A stretch of DNA of 20,039 nt from an uncultured Oscillospiraceae bacterium. GTDB lineage: Bacteria; Bacillota; Clostridia; Oscillospirales; Ruminococcaceae. Positions 7,451 through 14,887 of this stretch are shown here, piece after piece. The stretch covers positions 1-20,039 of the forward strand of contig USOZ01000009.1 of the NCBI GenBank assembly GCA_900556525.1, read 5' to 3'. Within the stretch, counting starts at the first letter, position 1. Each line of letters starts with the position of its first letter. The notes under the pieces are model-generated. The model made no database searches. It had not been told where the DNA came from and saw only the letters and a list, made by a program, of their open reading frames with translations. The translations under genes were made by a program, and so were the position numbers.

Positions 7451-7987
7451 ATGAAACTCGGAGAATATACGATAAAAAGGCGTTATCCGCTTATTCAGAT
7501 TTTAGTTGATATTGCGTCTGTTGCCGCGCTTGCGTACATTGGGCTTATAATTTACAGTACGGCAATGGATATTGAACAGCTCAACGCGATAAATTACACC
7601 GAAACCAGTCTTGAATTTATAAAATGGCAGCCGCTTCTGATATGGGCTGCGGCGGGGATAATTGCGTGGGCAGTTTCGCTTTTTGCGCTTTTTAAGCCGC
7701 GTAAAGCGCCCGCGAAGCTGAAAATTGACCAAAAAAGCGGAAAAAAATACTGCAATATAATTGATTGCTGCATTTGCTGCGTTCGGCTTGTGATCCTGCT
7801 TATGCTCGGCGAGGGGTGCTATCTGCATATGTGCGCGATTTTGCAGCTTGAAAGCTCGTTTTCGCTGCAGCTGATAATTGACGCGGTGATAATTGTGTTG
7901 CTTATCCTGTTCACGCGGACTCGACTGCAATCACTTTATGAATCGCAGCACGACGACGAGCCGCAGAGAACTATAACCGAAGATTGA
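7451..7987 (+). CDS. unrecognised cysteine-rich four-helix membrane protein in the pyr operon
   Basis: I do not recognise a family for this 178-residue protein. Four hydrophobic segments are visible at about residues 14-37, 61-81, 103-131 and 139-155. A basic N-terminus (KRRYP) and a positively charged stretch between segments 2 and 3 (FKPRKAPAKLK) suggest cytoplasmic sides by the positive-inside rule. Seven cysteines cluster in and around segment 3 (101, 106, 107, 109, 110, 123, 128), the densest part being CNIIDCCICC. The C-terminal tail is charged. The ATG at 7451 has AAGGAGA six bases before; it lies 24 bases after pyrF and 14 bases before pyrK, so it is co-transcribed with pyrimidine genes. 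A link to pyrimidine transport or to the membrane is possible, but nothing in the sequence shows it. Confidence 0.8.
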   Translation: MKLGEYTIKRRYPLIQILVDIASVAALAYIGLIIYSTAMDIEQLNAINYTETSLEFIKWQPLLIWAAAGIIAWAVSLFALFKPRKAPAKLKIDQKSGKKYCNIIDCCICCVRLVILLMLGEGCYLHMCAILQLESSFSLQLIIDAVIIVLLILFTRTRLQSLYESQHDDEPQRTITED

Positions 7988-8001
7988 AAGGAAACGAAGC
8001 T

Positions 8002-8769
8002 ATGCATTGCAGCAGCTATAAAATAATTGAGAAAAAGGCGATCTCGGAGAATATTTTTTCTTTTGAGATTTACTGTCCCGAGGTTGCGGAAGAAGCAAAA
8101 TGCGGACAATTTGTTCATATTCGCGTGCCGTCATGTACACTTCGCAGACCGATTTCCATATGCGAGGTAAACCGCGCAGACGGAACGCTCCGCATTGTTT
8201 TCGAGATACGCGGAGCCGGAACGGAGAAGCTCGCAGAGTTGAATAAAGGTGACTTTATCGACATGATTGCGCCGCTCGGAAATGGGTTCACTGTGAAAGA
8301 GCTTCCCGAGGGAAAGCGTGTTATTGTCGTCGGTGGGGGAATCGGCGTTCCGCCAATGCTCCAGACTGCGAAGTCATACAAGAAAGCGACGGCGATACTC
8401 GGTTTTCGCAGCTTTGACCGCGTTATTTTGAAACGCGACTTTGAAGTGAACGGAATCGAAACAATTATTTGTACAGACGACGGAAGCGTCGGTTATCACG
8501 GCGTTGTTTCCGACCCGCTGAGCAGCGAACTTGAAAAGGACGATGTCGGAGCGGTGTTTGCCTGCGGTCCGAAGCCTATGCTTGCGTCTGTGATGCAGCT
8601 CGCGAAAGAGCATGGCGTTTTCTGTGAGATTTCGCTTGAAGAACGCATGGCGTGCGGCGTGGGAGCCTGTGTCGGGTGCGTTTGCCGCATTATGCGCGGC
8701 GGTGAAGAAAAGCTGCTGCGCGTCTGCAAGGACGGTCCCGTATTTAATGCCGAGGAGGTAATTCTGTAA
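8002..8769 (+). CDS. pyrK: dihydroorotate dehydrogenase electron transfer subunit
   Basis: FAD and [2Fe-2S] subunit that passes electrons from dihydroorotate oxidation by PyrD to NAD+. The 255 residues show the ferredoxin-reductase order. The FAD motif RRPISICEV lies near residue 46, the nucleotide-binding GGGIGVPPM near 110, and FACGPKPML near 190. A C-terminal iron-sulfur motif has Cys218, Cys223, Cys226 and Cys242 (C-x4-C-x2-C-x15-C), with an extra Cys228. The ATG at 8002 has GAAAGGA nine bases upstream; an in-frame TTG at 7984 overlaps the previous stop and is less likely. The stop overlaps the pyrD start by one base, as expected for two subunits of one complex. Confidence 0.95.
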   Translation: MHCSSYKIIEKKAISENIFSFEIYCPEVAEEAKCGQFVHIRVPSCTLRRPISICEVNRADGTLRIVFEIRGAGTEKLAELNKGDFIDMIAPLGNGFTVKELPEGKRVIVVGGGIGVPPMLQTAKSYKKATAILGFRSFDRVILKRDFEVNGIETIICTDDGSVGYHGVVSDPLSSELEKDDVGAVFACGPKPMLASVMQLAKEHGVFCEISLEERMACGVGACVGCVCRIMRGGEEKLLRVCKDGPVFNAEEVIL

Positions 8770-9680
8770 TGAAAGATCTATCCGTAAAGGTCGCGGGAAT
8801 AACATTTCCGAACCCGGTCATCGCCGCTTCGGGAACATACGGCTTCGGCGAGGATTACGCGCCGCTTTATCCGCTGAACAAGCTAGGTGGAATTTCATGT
8901 AAAGGCACTACTATGAACGAAAAGCCCGGAAATCTTCCGCCGAGAATTGCGGAAACGACTGCGGGTATGCTGAACGCCGTCGGACTTCAGAACCCGGGCG
9001 TTGAAGTGTTCGTAAATCACTACCTCCCCGAACTGAAAAAGAACGGCAACGTTATCATTGCGAATATCGCTGGCGCGGAACTGGACGATTACCGCAGGAT
9101 CGCGCAGCGGCTCGACAGCACGGACGTGGATATGCTCGAGCTTAACATTTCCTGCCCTAATGTAAAGCAAGGCGGAGCGACGTGGGGAACTACCTGCGAG
9201 GGCGCGGCAGCTGTCACAAAGGCAGTGAAAAGTGTAACAAAAAAGCCTGTAATGGTGAAGCTTACGCCAAATGTTACAAATATTACTGAAATCGCAAAGG
9301 CTGTCGAGGCTGAGGGCGCAGACTGCATTTCGCTTATCAATACTCTGCTCGGAATGCGCATCGACATACGCACAAAAAGACCTATCCTTCACAACAATGT
9401 CGGCGGTTTTTCGGGACCTGCGATATTCCCCGTGGCTGTCCGTATGGTGTGGCAGGTTGCGAATGCGGTGAATATCGACGTGGTAGGAATGGGCGGAATT
9501 TCCACAGGCGAGGACGCTGTTGAAATGATGATGGCGGGCGCAAAGGCTGTTCAGGTCGGAACGGCAATATTTACCGACCCGTACGCACCATTGAAAATAA
9601 TTGACGGAATTGAGCGGTACATGACGGAGAATAATATTGATAGCCTCTCCCAGATAAGCGGTTCGGTAAAACCGTGGTGA
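8769..9680 (+). CDS. pyrD: dihydroorotate dehydrogenase, class 1B catalytic subunit
   Basis: FMN enzyme that oxidises dihydroorotate to orotate; pairs with PyrK. The 303 residues fit class 1B. VAGITFPNPVIAASGTYGFG begins the barrel. The catalytic base is the Cys in LNISCPNVKQGG (near residue 131), as in class 1, not the Ser of class 2. The FMN-phosphate segment MGGISTGEDAVEMMMAGAKAVQVG is near the C-terminus. TAATGA joins pyrK and pyrD, and the ribosome binding site GAGGTAATTCTGT lies inside pyrK, so translation is likely coupled. Last gene of the pyr unit; an imperfect hairpin without a T run follows. Confidence 0.96.
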   Translation: MKDLSVKVAGITFPNPVIAASGTYGFGEDYAPLYPLNKLGGISCKGTTMNEKPGNLPPRIAETTAGMLNAVGLQNPGVEVFVNHYLPELKKNGNVIIANIAGAELDDYRRIAQRLDSTDVDMLELNISCPNVKQGGATWGTTCEGAAAVTKAVKSVTKKPVMVKLTPNVTNITEIAKAVEAEGADCISLINTLLGMRIDIRTKRPILHNNVGGFSGPAIFPVAVRMVWQVANAVNIDVVGMGGISTGEDAVEMMMAGAKAVQVGTAIFTDPYAPLKIIDGIERYMTENNIDSLSQISGSVKPW

Positions 9681-9707
9681 CGTTCATACTTTAAATATTG
9701 ATGAACG
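9681..9707 (+). repeat. 27-bp inverted repeat upstream of ilvB (copy 1)
   Basis: CGTTCAT (9681-9687) and ATGAACG (9701-9707) are perfect inverted arms separated by 13 bases. It starts directly after the pyrD stop and ends 24 bases before the -35 box of ilvB. There is no T run, so it is a weak terminator at best. A second, similar 27-bp repeat lies at 11418-11444. Confidence 0.5.
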
Positions 9708-9731
9708 CCGAATGAAAACATACATTAAGTA

Positions 9732-9760
9732 TTGACGTTTAGCTCAAAATGTTGTATAAT
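9732..9760 (+). promoter_or_regulatory. sigma-A-type promoter of the ilv operon
   Basis: TTGACG (9732-9737) and a perfect TATAAT (9755-9760) with a 17-bp spacer. Transcription should start near 9767, only about 22 bases before the ilvB start codon. That leaves no room for a T-box or peptide attenuator. Confidence 0.87.
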
Positions 9761-9788
9761 AAAAGTTATACGAATTGAGGTGAAATGC

Positions 9789-11417
9789 TTGACGGAAAGA
9801 ATGACGGTTGCTGCGGCAATGGTGAAATGTCTTGAAATGGAAAAGATACGCCATGTGTTCGGTTATCCCGGCGCAGCTATCTGCCCTTTTTACGATGCTC
9901 TTCTTGAGTCTGATATTGAGCATATCCTTGTAAGACATGAGGCAAACGGCGGACACAGCGCAAGCGGCTACGCGCGCATGACCGGAAAGCCTGCCGTGTG
10001 CATTGCAACGTCGGGTCCCGGCGCTACAAACCTGATAACTGCCATCGCGACAGCGTATATGGACAGCATTCCGCTTATCGCTATAACGGGTCAGGTGAAT
10101 TCCGACCAGATAGGGCGCGATGTCTTTCAGGAAGCTGATATAACGGGTTCGGCTGAACCGTTTGTGAAACATAGTTTTCTCGTGAAGAATCCCGAGGAAA
10201 TCTGCAAGGTTTTTAAACAGGCTTTTTTCATTGCGGGAACGGGCAGACCCGGTCCTGTTCTTATAGATATTCCTATGGACGTGCAAAAGCAGGAATGTGA
10301 TTTTTCGTATCCCGAAAGCATTGAGATACGTTCTTACAAGCCGCGTTCAGAGGGAAATAAATTGCAGATAAAACGCGTCTGCGAAGCGATTGCAAAGGCG
10401 AAAAAGCCCCTTATTTGTGCGGGCGGCGGAATTTTTACGGCAAATGCAAAGGACGAGCTTCGCCGTGTTGCGGAGCTTTGCGATATTCCCGTTATCAACA
10501 CGATGATGGGGCTTAGCAGCATGGATATGTCGCATAGGCTGTATTTCGGAATGCTCGGAATGCACGGCGTTAAATCAGCAAACTACGCAGTCGCGAACTG
10601 CGATCTGTTCATTTTGCTCGGTGCGCGCGTCGGCGACCGTGCGGTCACGGCTATACAGCAGCTCAGCGGCATTGAAGTAATTCATATTGACATTGACCCC
10701 GCCGAAATCGGCAAGAATCTTTCGGCAACAACGCCTTTGGTAGGCGATCTGAAAATCATTCTGAATCAGATAATCGAAACAGCAAGCGAATTGAAGCATA
10801 CAGCGTGGGTGGACGAGCTTACGGAAGTGAAGAACGCGGCGGGAACGCTGATTTCCGAGGAAAAGCCCGGAACAGTCAACCCCAAGCTCTTTATTCACAG
10901 GCTTAACGAACATTTGCCCGATTCGTCGGTTGTGGTTGCCGATGTCGGTCAGAATCAGATATGGACGGCGAACAATATTTTCCTGCGCGGAGGCAGATTT
11001 ATGACTGCGGGCGGCATGGGAACAATGGGATATTCGATACCCGCGGCTATCGGCGCGAAAAAGGCAAGTCCCGAGTCGCAGGTAATTGCGATATGCGGCG
11101 ACGGAAGTTTTCAGATGCAGATGATGGAGCTTGCTACGGCGGTTCAGCACAAAATTGCCGTAAAGATAATCGTGATGGTGAATCACTATCTCGGAATGGT
11201 TCGCGAGGTTCAGGAAAACGCTTATCATAACCGTCTTATCGGAGTAAGCCTTGACGGAAGCCCGCAGTTCGACATGATCGCGCGCGCATACGGGATAAAG
11301 GCTGAGACGGTCGATAGTCTGGCTTATGCGGATGAGGCGATAAAGAGGCTTATCGAGTCTGACGAACCGTATCTTCTTCAGGTTATTGTTGGCGAAAAAG
11401 AAAAAACTATATTATAA
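9789..11417 (+). CDS. ilvB: acetolactate synthase large (catalytic) subunit
   Basis: TPP enzyme joining two pyruvates to acetolactate, or pyruvate with 2-ketobutyrate, at the head of valine/leucine/isoleucine synthesis. The 542 residues carry the expected domains in order. The N-terminal TPP half has HVFGYPGAAICPFYDAL and the catalytic Glu in VRHEANGG. TSGPGATNLITAIATAYMDS follows, and the middle domain has LGARVGDR. The C-terminal TPP half has GDGSFQMQMMELATA; the metal-binding Asn is in VNHYLGM, where most relatives have NNGYLGM. I choose the TTG start at 9789 because GAGGTGA lies five bases upstream at 9777-9783; the ATG at 9801 would be 17 bases away from that site. It is followed by ilvN after 39 bases. 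Confidence 0.94.
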   Translation: MTERMTVAAAMVKCLEMEKIRHVFGYPGAAICPFYDALLESDIEHILVRHEANGGHSASGYARMTGKPAVCIATSGPGATNLITAIATAYMDSIPLIAITGQVNSDQIGRDVFQEADITGSAEPFVKHSFLVKNPEEICKVFKQAFFIAGTGRPGPVLIDIPMDVQKQECDFSYPESIEIRSYKPRSEGNKLQIKRVCEAIAKAKKPLICAGGGIFTANAKDELRRVAELCDIPVINTMMGLSSMDMSHRLYFGMLGMHGVKSANYAVANCDLFILLGARVGDRAVTAIQQLSGIEVIHIDIDPAEIGKNLSATTPLVGDLKIILNQIIETASELKHTAWVDELTEVKNAAGTLISEEKPGTVNPKLFIHRLNEHLPDSSVVVADVGQNQIWTANNIFLRGGRFMTAGGMGTMGYSIPAAIGAKKASPESQVIAICGDGSFQMQMMELATAVQHKIAVKIIVMVNHYLGMVREVQENAYHNRLIGVSLDGSPQFDMIARAYGIKAETVDSLAYADEAIKRLIESDEPYLLQVIVGEKEKTIL

Positions 11418-11444
11418 TGTTCATATTTTTAGACACTATGAACA
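11418..11444 (+). repeat. 27-bp inverted repeat between ilvB and ilvN (copy 2)
   Basis: TGTTCATA (11418-11425) and TATGAACA (11437-11444) are perfect 8-bp inverted arms 11 bases apart, starting at the first base after the ilvB stop. Total length, the GTTCATA left arm and the ATGAAC right arm match the repeat at 9681-9707. The outermost pair differs but stays complementary (T-A here, C-G there). Confidence 0.5.
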
Positions 11445-11456
11445 CCGGTGAGGGAT

Positions 11457-11948
11457 ATGAAGCACACGATTTCTATTCTGGTTGAAAACAGGGCGGGCGT
11501 TCTGGCGAGGGTCGCCGGGCTGTTTGCGCGGCGCGCGTATAATATCGACAGCCTTGCGGTAGGCGTTACGGACGATAAGCAGGTTTCGCGCATAACTATT
11601 GTTGTTGAAGGCGACGAGTATATACTTGAGCAGATACTCAAGCAGCTTAACAAGCTGATAGACGTAATCAAGGTAAAATCGGTAAGCGAACAGGAACTTT
11701 TGTCGCGTGAACTGGTTCTGTTTAAGGTATCATGCACGCCTGCGCAGCGGGCCGAGCTTATCGCAATAGCAAAGATAGCCGAAGCGAAAATTTCCGATAT
11801 TTCCGTCACGACAATGACACTGGAAATTTCCGATTATGAGGCGAAAATATGCACTTTTGAGGAGCTTCTGCGGCCGTACGGCATAAAGGAAATTGTCCGC
11901 ACGGGAACTATAGCGATACAGCGCGGAAGCACTGCATTAACACTGTAA
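11457..11948 (+). CDS. ilvN: acetolactate synthase small (regulatory) subunit
   Basis: Regulatory partner of IlvB; in this family it binds valine and confers feedback inhibition. The 163 residues start with an ACT domain at about 1-75 (HTISILVENRAGVLARVAGLFARRAYNIDSL, given in part by its ENRAGVLARV core). A C-terminal ALS-type domain follows, with FKVSCTPAQRAELIAIA and ending LLRPYGIKEIVRTGTIAI. I choose the ATG at 11457, three to four bases after GGTGAGGG; an in-frame GTG at 11448 lies within that ribosome binding site. It lies between ilvB and ilvC, the usual order. Confidence 0.94.
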   Translation: MKHTISILVENRAGVLARVAGLFARRAYNIDSLAVGVTDDKQVSRITIVVEGDEYILEQILKQLNKLIDVIKVKSVSEQELLSRELVLFKVSCTPAQRAELIAIAKIAEAKISDISVTTMTLEISDYEAKICTFEELLRPYGIKEIVRTGTIAIQRGSTALTL

Positions 11949-11957
11949 TCACGCTGA

Positions 11958-12986
<1,029 letters not shown>

Positions 12987-12999
12987 TCTTTTAAACGGG

Positions 13000-13027
13000 T
13001 ACGGCGGCTTTTGCCGCCGTATTTTTT
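13000..13027 (+). terminator. rho-independent terminator after ilvC
   Basis: TACGGCGGC (13000-13008) and GCCGCCGTA (13013-13021) form a perfect 9-bp GC-rich stem with a TTTT loop, followed by TTTTTT at 13022-13027. It ends the ilv operon eight bases before the next start codon. Confidence 0.95.
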
Positions 13028-13035
13028 AACGAAAA

Positions 13036-13704
13036 ATGAAACGACATGATTTTTATCGCTTCTTAATAAACTTTATTTATCCGAATATCTGTCCGTGCTG
13101 CGGGGAAATTATCGGATATAACGACGCGTTTTGCGGCGGGTGCGCAGAAACGCTTGAACCGTGTACAGTGAACACGAAAATCAAATTCGCAGATGATTTC
13201 GCGGCATTCTGTATTTACAAAGATAATGCTGCGCAGGCGGTTCAGCATTTCAAAGACGAACCGTGCGGAAATACCGCGTACGCTTTTGCGCACTGCATTT
13301 TCAGGGCAATAACCGAAAAAGGATTTGCTGAGTGTGTTGACGAAATAGCTTTCATCCCAATGACGCGGGTGGATCATAATAGGCGCGGCTACAATCAGAC
13401 CGAGCTTATCGCGCGCGAGCTGCATTTCATGATGAATATTCCGTATCGTAATGCACTGGTGAAGCTGAGAAAGACTCGCCGCCAGAAAGAACTTTCCGGC
13501 GAGGAAAGAAAGCAAAATATCGCGGGCGCATTTGCCGCCGCGCAGGGACTGCGGTTTGACGGCAAAAATGTGCTGATTATTGATGATGTATGCACGACGG
13601 GAAGCACTCTTTCCGACGCGGCGCGTGCGCTTCGTGAGGCGGGCGCGGAGCGTGTTTTTGCGGCAGCTTTCGCCAAAACGCAGATATTGCCGCGAAACTC
13701 TTGA
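13036..13704 (+). CDS. comF: ComF-family phosphoribosyltransferase-like protein
   Basis: Cytosolic member of the ComFC family, linked to handling of incoming DNA in natural competence and, more widely, of uncertain biochemical role. Of 222 residues, the N-terminal zinc-finger-like part has two cysteine pairs: Cys19/Cys22 in CPCC and Cys33/Cys36 in CGGC. RRGYNQTELIAREL is the typical middle motif near 116. The PRPP-binding site is NVLIIDDVCTTGSTL with Asp183 and Asp184. Length and N-terminus fit the family, which supports the ATG at 13036. I see no ribosome binding site before it and no promoter between it and the preceding terminator. Expression probably depends on read-through or a weak promoter inside ilvC. 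Confidence 0.9.
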   Translation: MKRHDFYRFLINFIYPNICPCCGEIIGYNDAFCGGCAETLEPCTVNTKIKFADDFAAFCIYKDNAAQAVQHFKDEPCGNTAYAFAHCIFRAITEKGFAECVDEIAFIPMTRVDHNRRGYNQTELIARELHFMMNIPYRNALVKLRKTRRQKELSGEERKQNIAGAFAAAQGLRFDGKNVLIIDDVCTTGSTLSDAARALREAGAERVFAAAFAKTQILPRNS

Positions 13705-13729
13705 CGAATTCCGAAAAAAACTATATAAT
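13701..13729 (+). promoter_or_regulatory. sigma-A-type promoter overlapping the comF stop
   Basis: TTGACG (13701-13706) and TATAAT (13724-13729) lie exactly 17 bp apart. The -35 box contains the comF stop codon TGA (13702-13704). Transcription should start near 13736, directly at the ribosome binding site of the next gene. Confidence 0.85.
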
Positions 13730-13751
13730 AGCTTAAAAGGAGGCTTGAAAA

Positions 13752-14369
13752 ATGAAGATTTTCTATGATTTGAACGGAACGCTGTATGCGAATATTACAA
13801 ACAAATGCCCATGCGCCTGCACTTTTTGCATTCGTAAAAATGCGGATTCTGTCGGCGAAAATGACAGCCTTTGGCTTGAACACGAACCGACTGTCGAAGA
13901 AATAAAGGCGGCTTTCGACGCGGTTGACAAGTCGAAGTATGACGAAGTTGTTTTCTGCGGCTACGGCGAACCGATGGAAAGAGCGTTCGAGCTTATCGAG
14001 AGCGCAAAATATATCAAGGAAACTTCGGGAATGAAAGTCAGAATAAACACAAACGGACTTGTTTCGCTTATTCACCCGACTTTTGATCTGTACTCCATGC
14101 GCGGCGTTATCGACAGCCTTTCCATAAGCCTCAACGCCTCTGATCCCGACAAGTATTACGCTATCACGCGGTCGAAATTCGGACTTCCGTCGTATAATTC
14201 CATGCTGAATTTTGCTATAATTTCGTCGTCGTTCATTCCGCACGTCATATTCACGATAGTGGGAGTCGTTGACGAAGAGGAAATCGCTGCCTGTCGCAGG
14301 AGGGCGGAGGATCTCGGAATCCCGCTTAAAGTCAGAAGCTATATTTCCGACAATGTCGCTTATAATTGA
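13752..14369 (+). CDS. TatD-associated radical SAM protein
   Basis: Small radical SAM protein whose pattern matches the TIGR04038 group (often encoded beside tatD; biochemical function unknown). The 205 residues open with LYANITNKCPCACTFCIRKN, where Cys19, Cys23 and Cys26 form the CxxxCxxC cluster site. An additional Cys21 sits within it. GYGEP (70-74) replaces the GGEP SAM motif. VRINTNG, LSISLNA and AACRRRAEDLGIPLKVRSYI near the end are typical of the group. AAAGGAGG eight bases upstream fixes the ATG. No tatD gene is in the window. nrdG starts 14 bases downstream, so the two are probably one operon driven by the promoter at the comF stop. Confidence 0.88.
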   Translation: MKIFYDLNGTLYANITNKCPCACTFCIRKNADSVGENDSLWLEHEPTVEEIKAAFDAVDKSKYDEVVFCGYGEPMERAFELIESAKYIKETSGMKVRINTNGLVSLIHPTFDLYSMRGVIDSLSISLNASDPDKYYAITRSKFGLPSYNSMLNFAIISSSFIPHVIFTIVGVVDEEEIAACRRRAEDLGIPLKVRSYISDNVAYN

Positions 14370-14383
14370 TTGGAGTGAATTTT

Positions 14384-14887
14384 ATGCTGATAAAATTGGC
14401 GGGGATTGTTCCCGAGTCGTATGTTGACGGTCCCGGAATACGCTTTACCGTTTTTGTTCAGGGCTGCCCGCATCACTGCAAGGGCTGTCACAATCCCGAA
14501 ACGCACGATTTTAACGGCGGTCGGCTTGCCGACGTGGACAAAATATTCGGAAAAATTACAAAAGCCCCGCTTATAAAGGGCGTCACTTTTTCGGGCGGCG
14601 AGCCTTTCTGCCAACCCGAGCCGCTCAACTATCTTGCGGGACTGCTCAAGAAAAAATGCTATCATGTCATGAGTTATTCGGGCTATACTTTTGAGGAATT
14701 GCTCAAAATGTCGGAGGAAAATTCCGATATAAAGGGTCTGCTCGAAAAGCTTGATATTCTCGTTGACGGACGTTTTGAGCTGTCGCAGAGAAGCCTTGAA
14801 CTAAAGTTTAAAGGCAGCCGTAATCAGCGGCTTATCGACGTACCGAAAAGTCTGAAGGAGGGCAGAGTTGTTCTCTGTGAGATATAA
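14384..14887 (+). CDS. nrdG: anaerobic ribonucleoside-triphosphate reductase activating protein
   Basis: Radical SAM activase that installs the glycyl radical on NrdD for oxygen-free dNTP synthesis. The 167 residues match NrdG length. YVDGPGIRFTVFVQGCPHHC leads to the cluster cysteines Cys28, Cys32 and Cys35, followed by HNPETHDFNGG; GVTFSGGEPFCQP is the SAM-binding motif. LDILVDGRFE and KGSRNQRLIDV near the end are also typical. The ATG at 14384 follows TGGAGTGAATTT. The nrdD partner is not in this window. A related activase for another glycyl radical enzyme cannot be fully excluded, but the HNPETHDFNGG sequence and short length favour NrdG. Confidence 0.9.
   Translation: MLIKLAGIVPESYVDGPGIRFTVFVQGCPHHCKGCHNPETHDFNGGRLADVDKIFGKITKAPLIKGVTFSGGEPFCQPEPLNYLAGLLKKKCYHVMSYSGYTFEELLKMSEENSDIKGLLEKLDILVDGRFELSQRSLELKFKGSRNQRLIDVPKSLKEGRVVLCEI

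Noticed and set aside
9681..9707. Hairpin after pyrD as a rho-independent terminator of the pyr operon
   Set aside because: A 7-bp stem with a 13-base loop and no T run does not fit; kept as a repeat of unknown role instead.
11925..11934. GGAAGCACTG near the end of ilvN, identical to the first ten bases of the MITE
   Set aside because: Identity stops after ten bases, there is no partner end, and it is conserved coding sequence; chance match.
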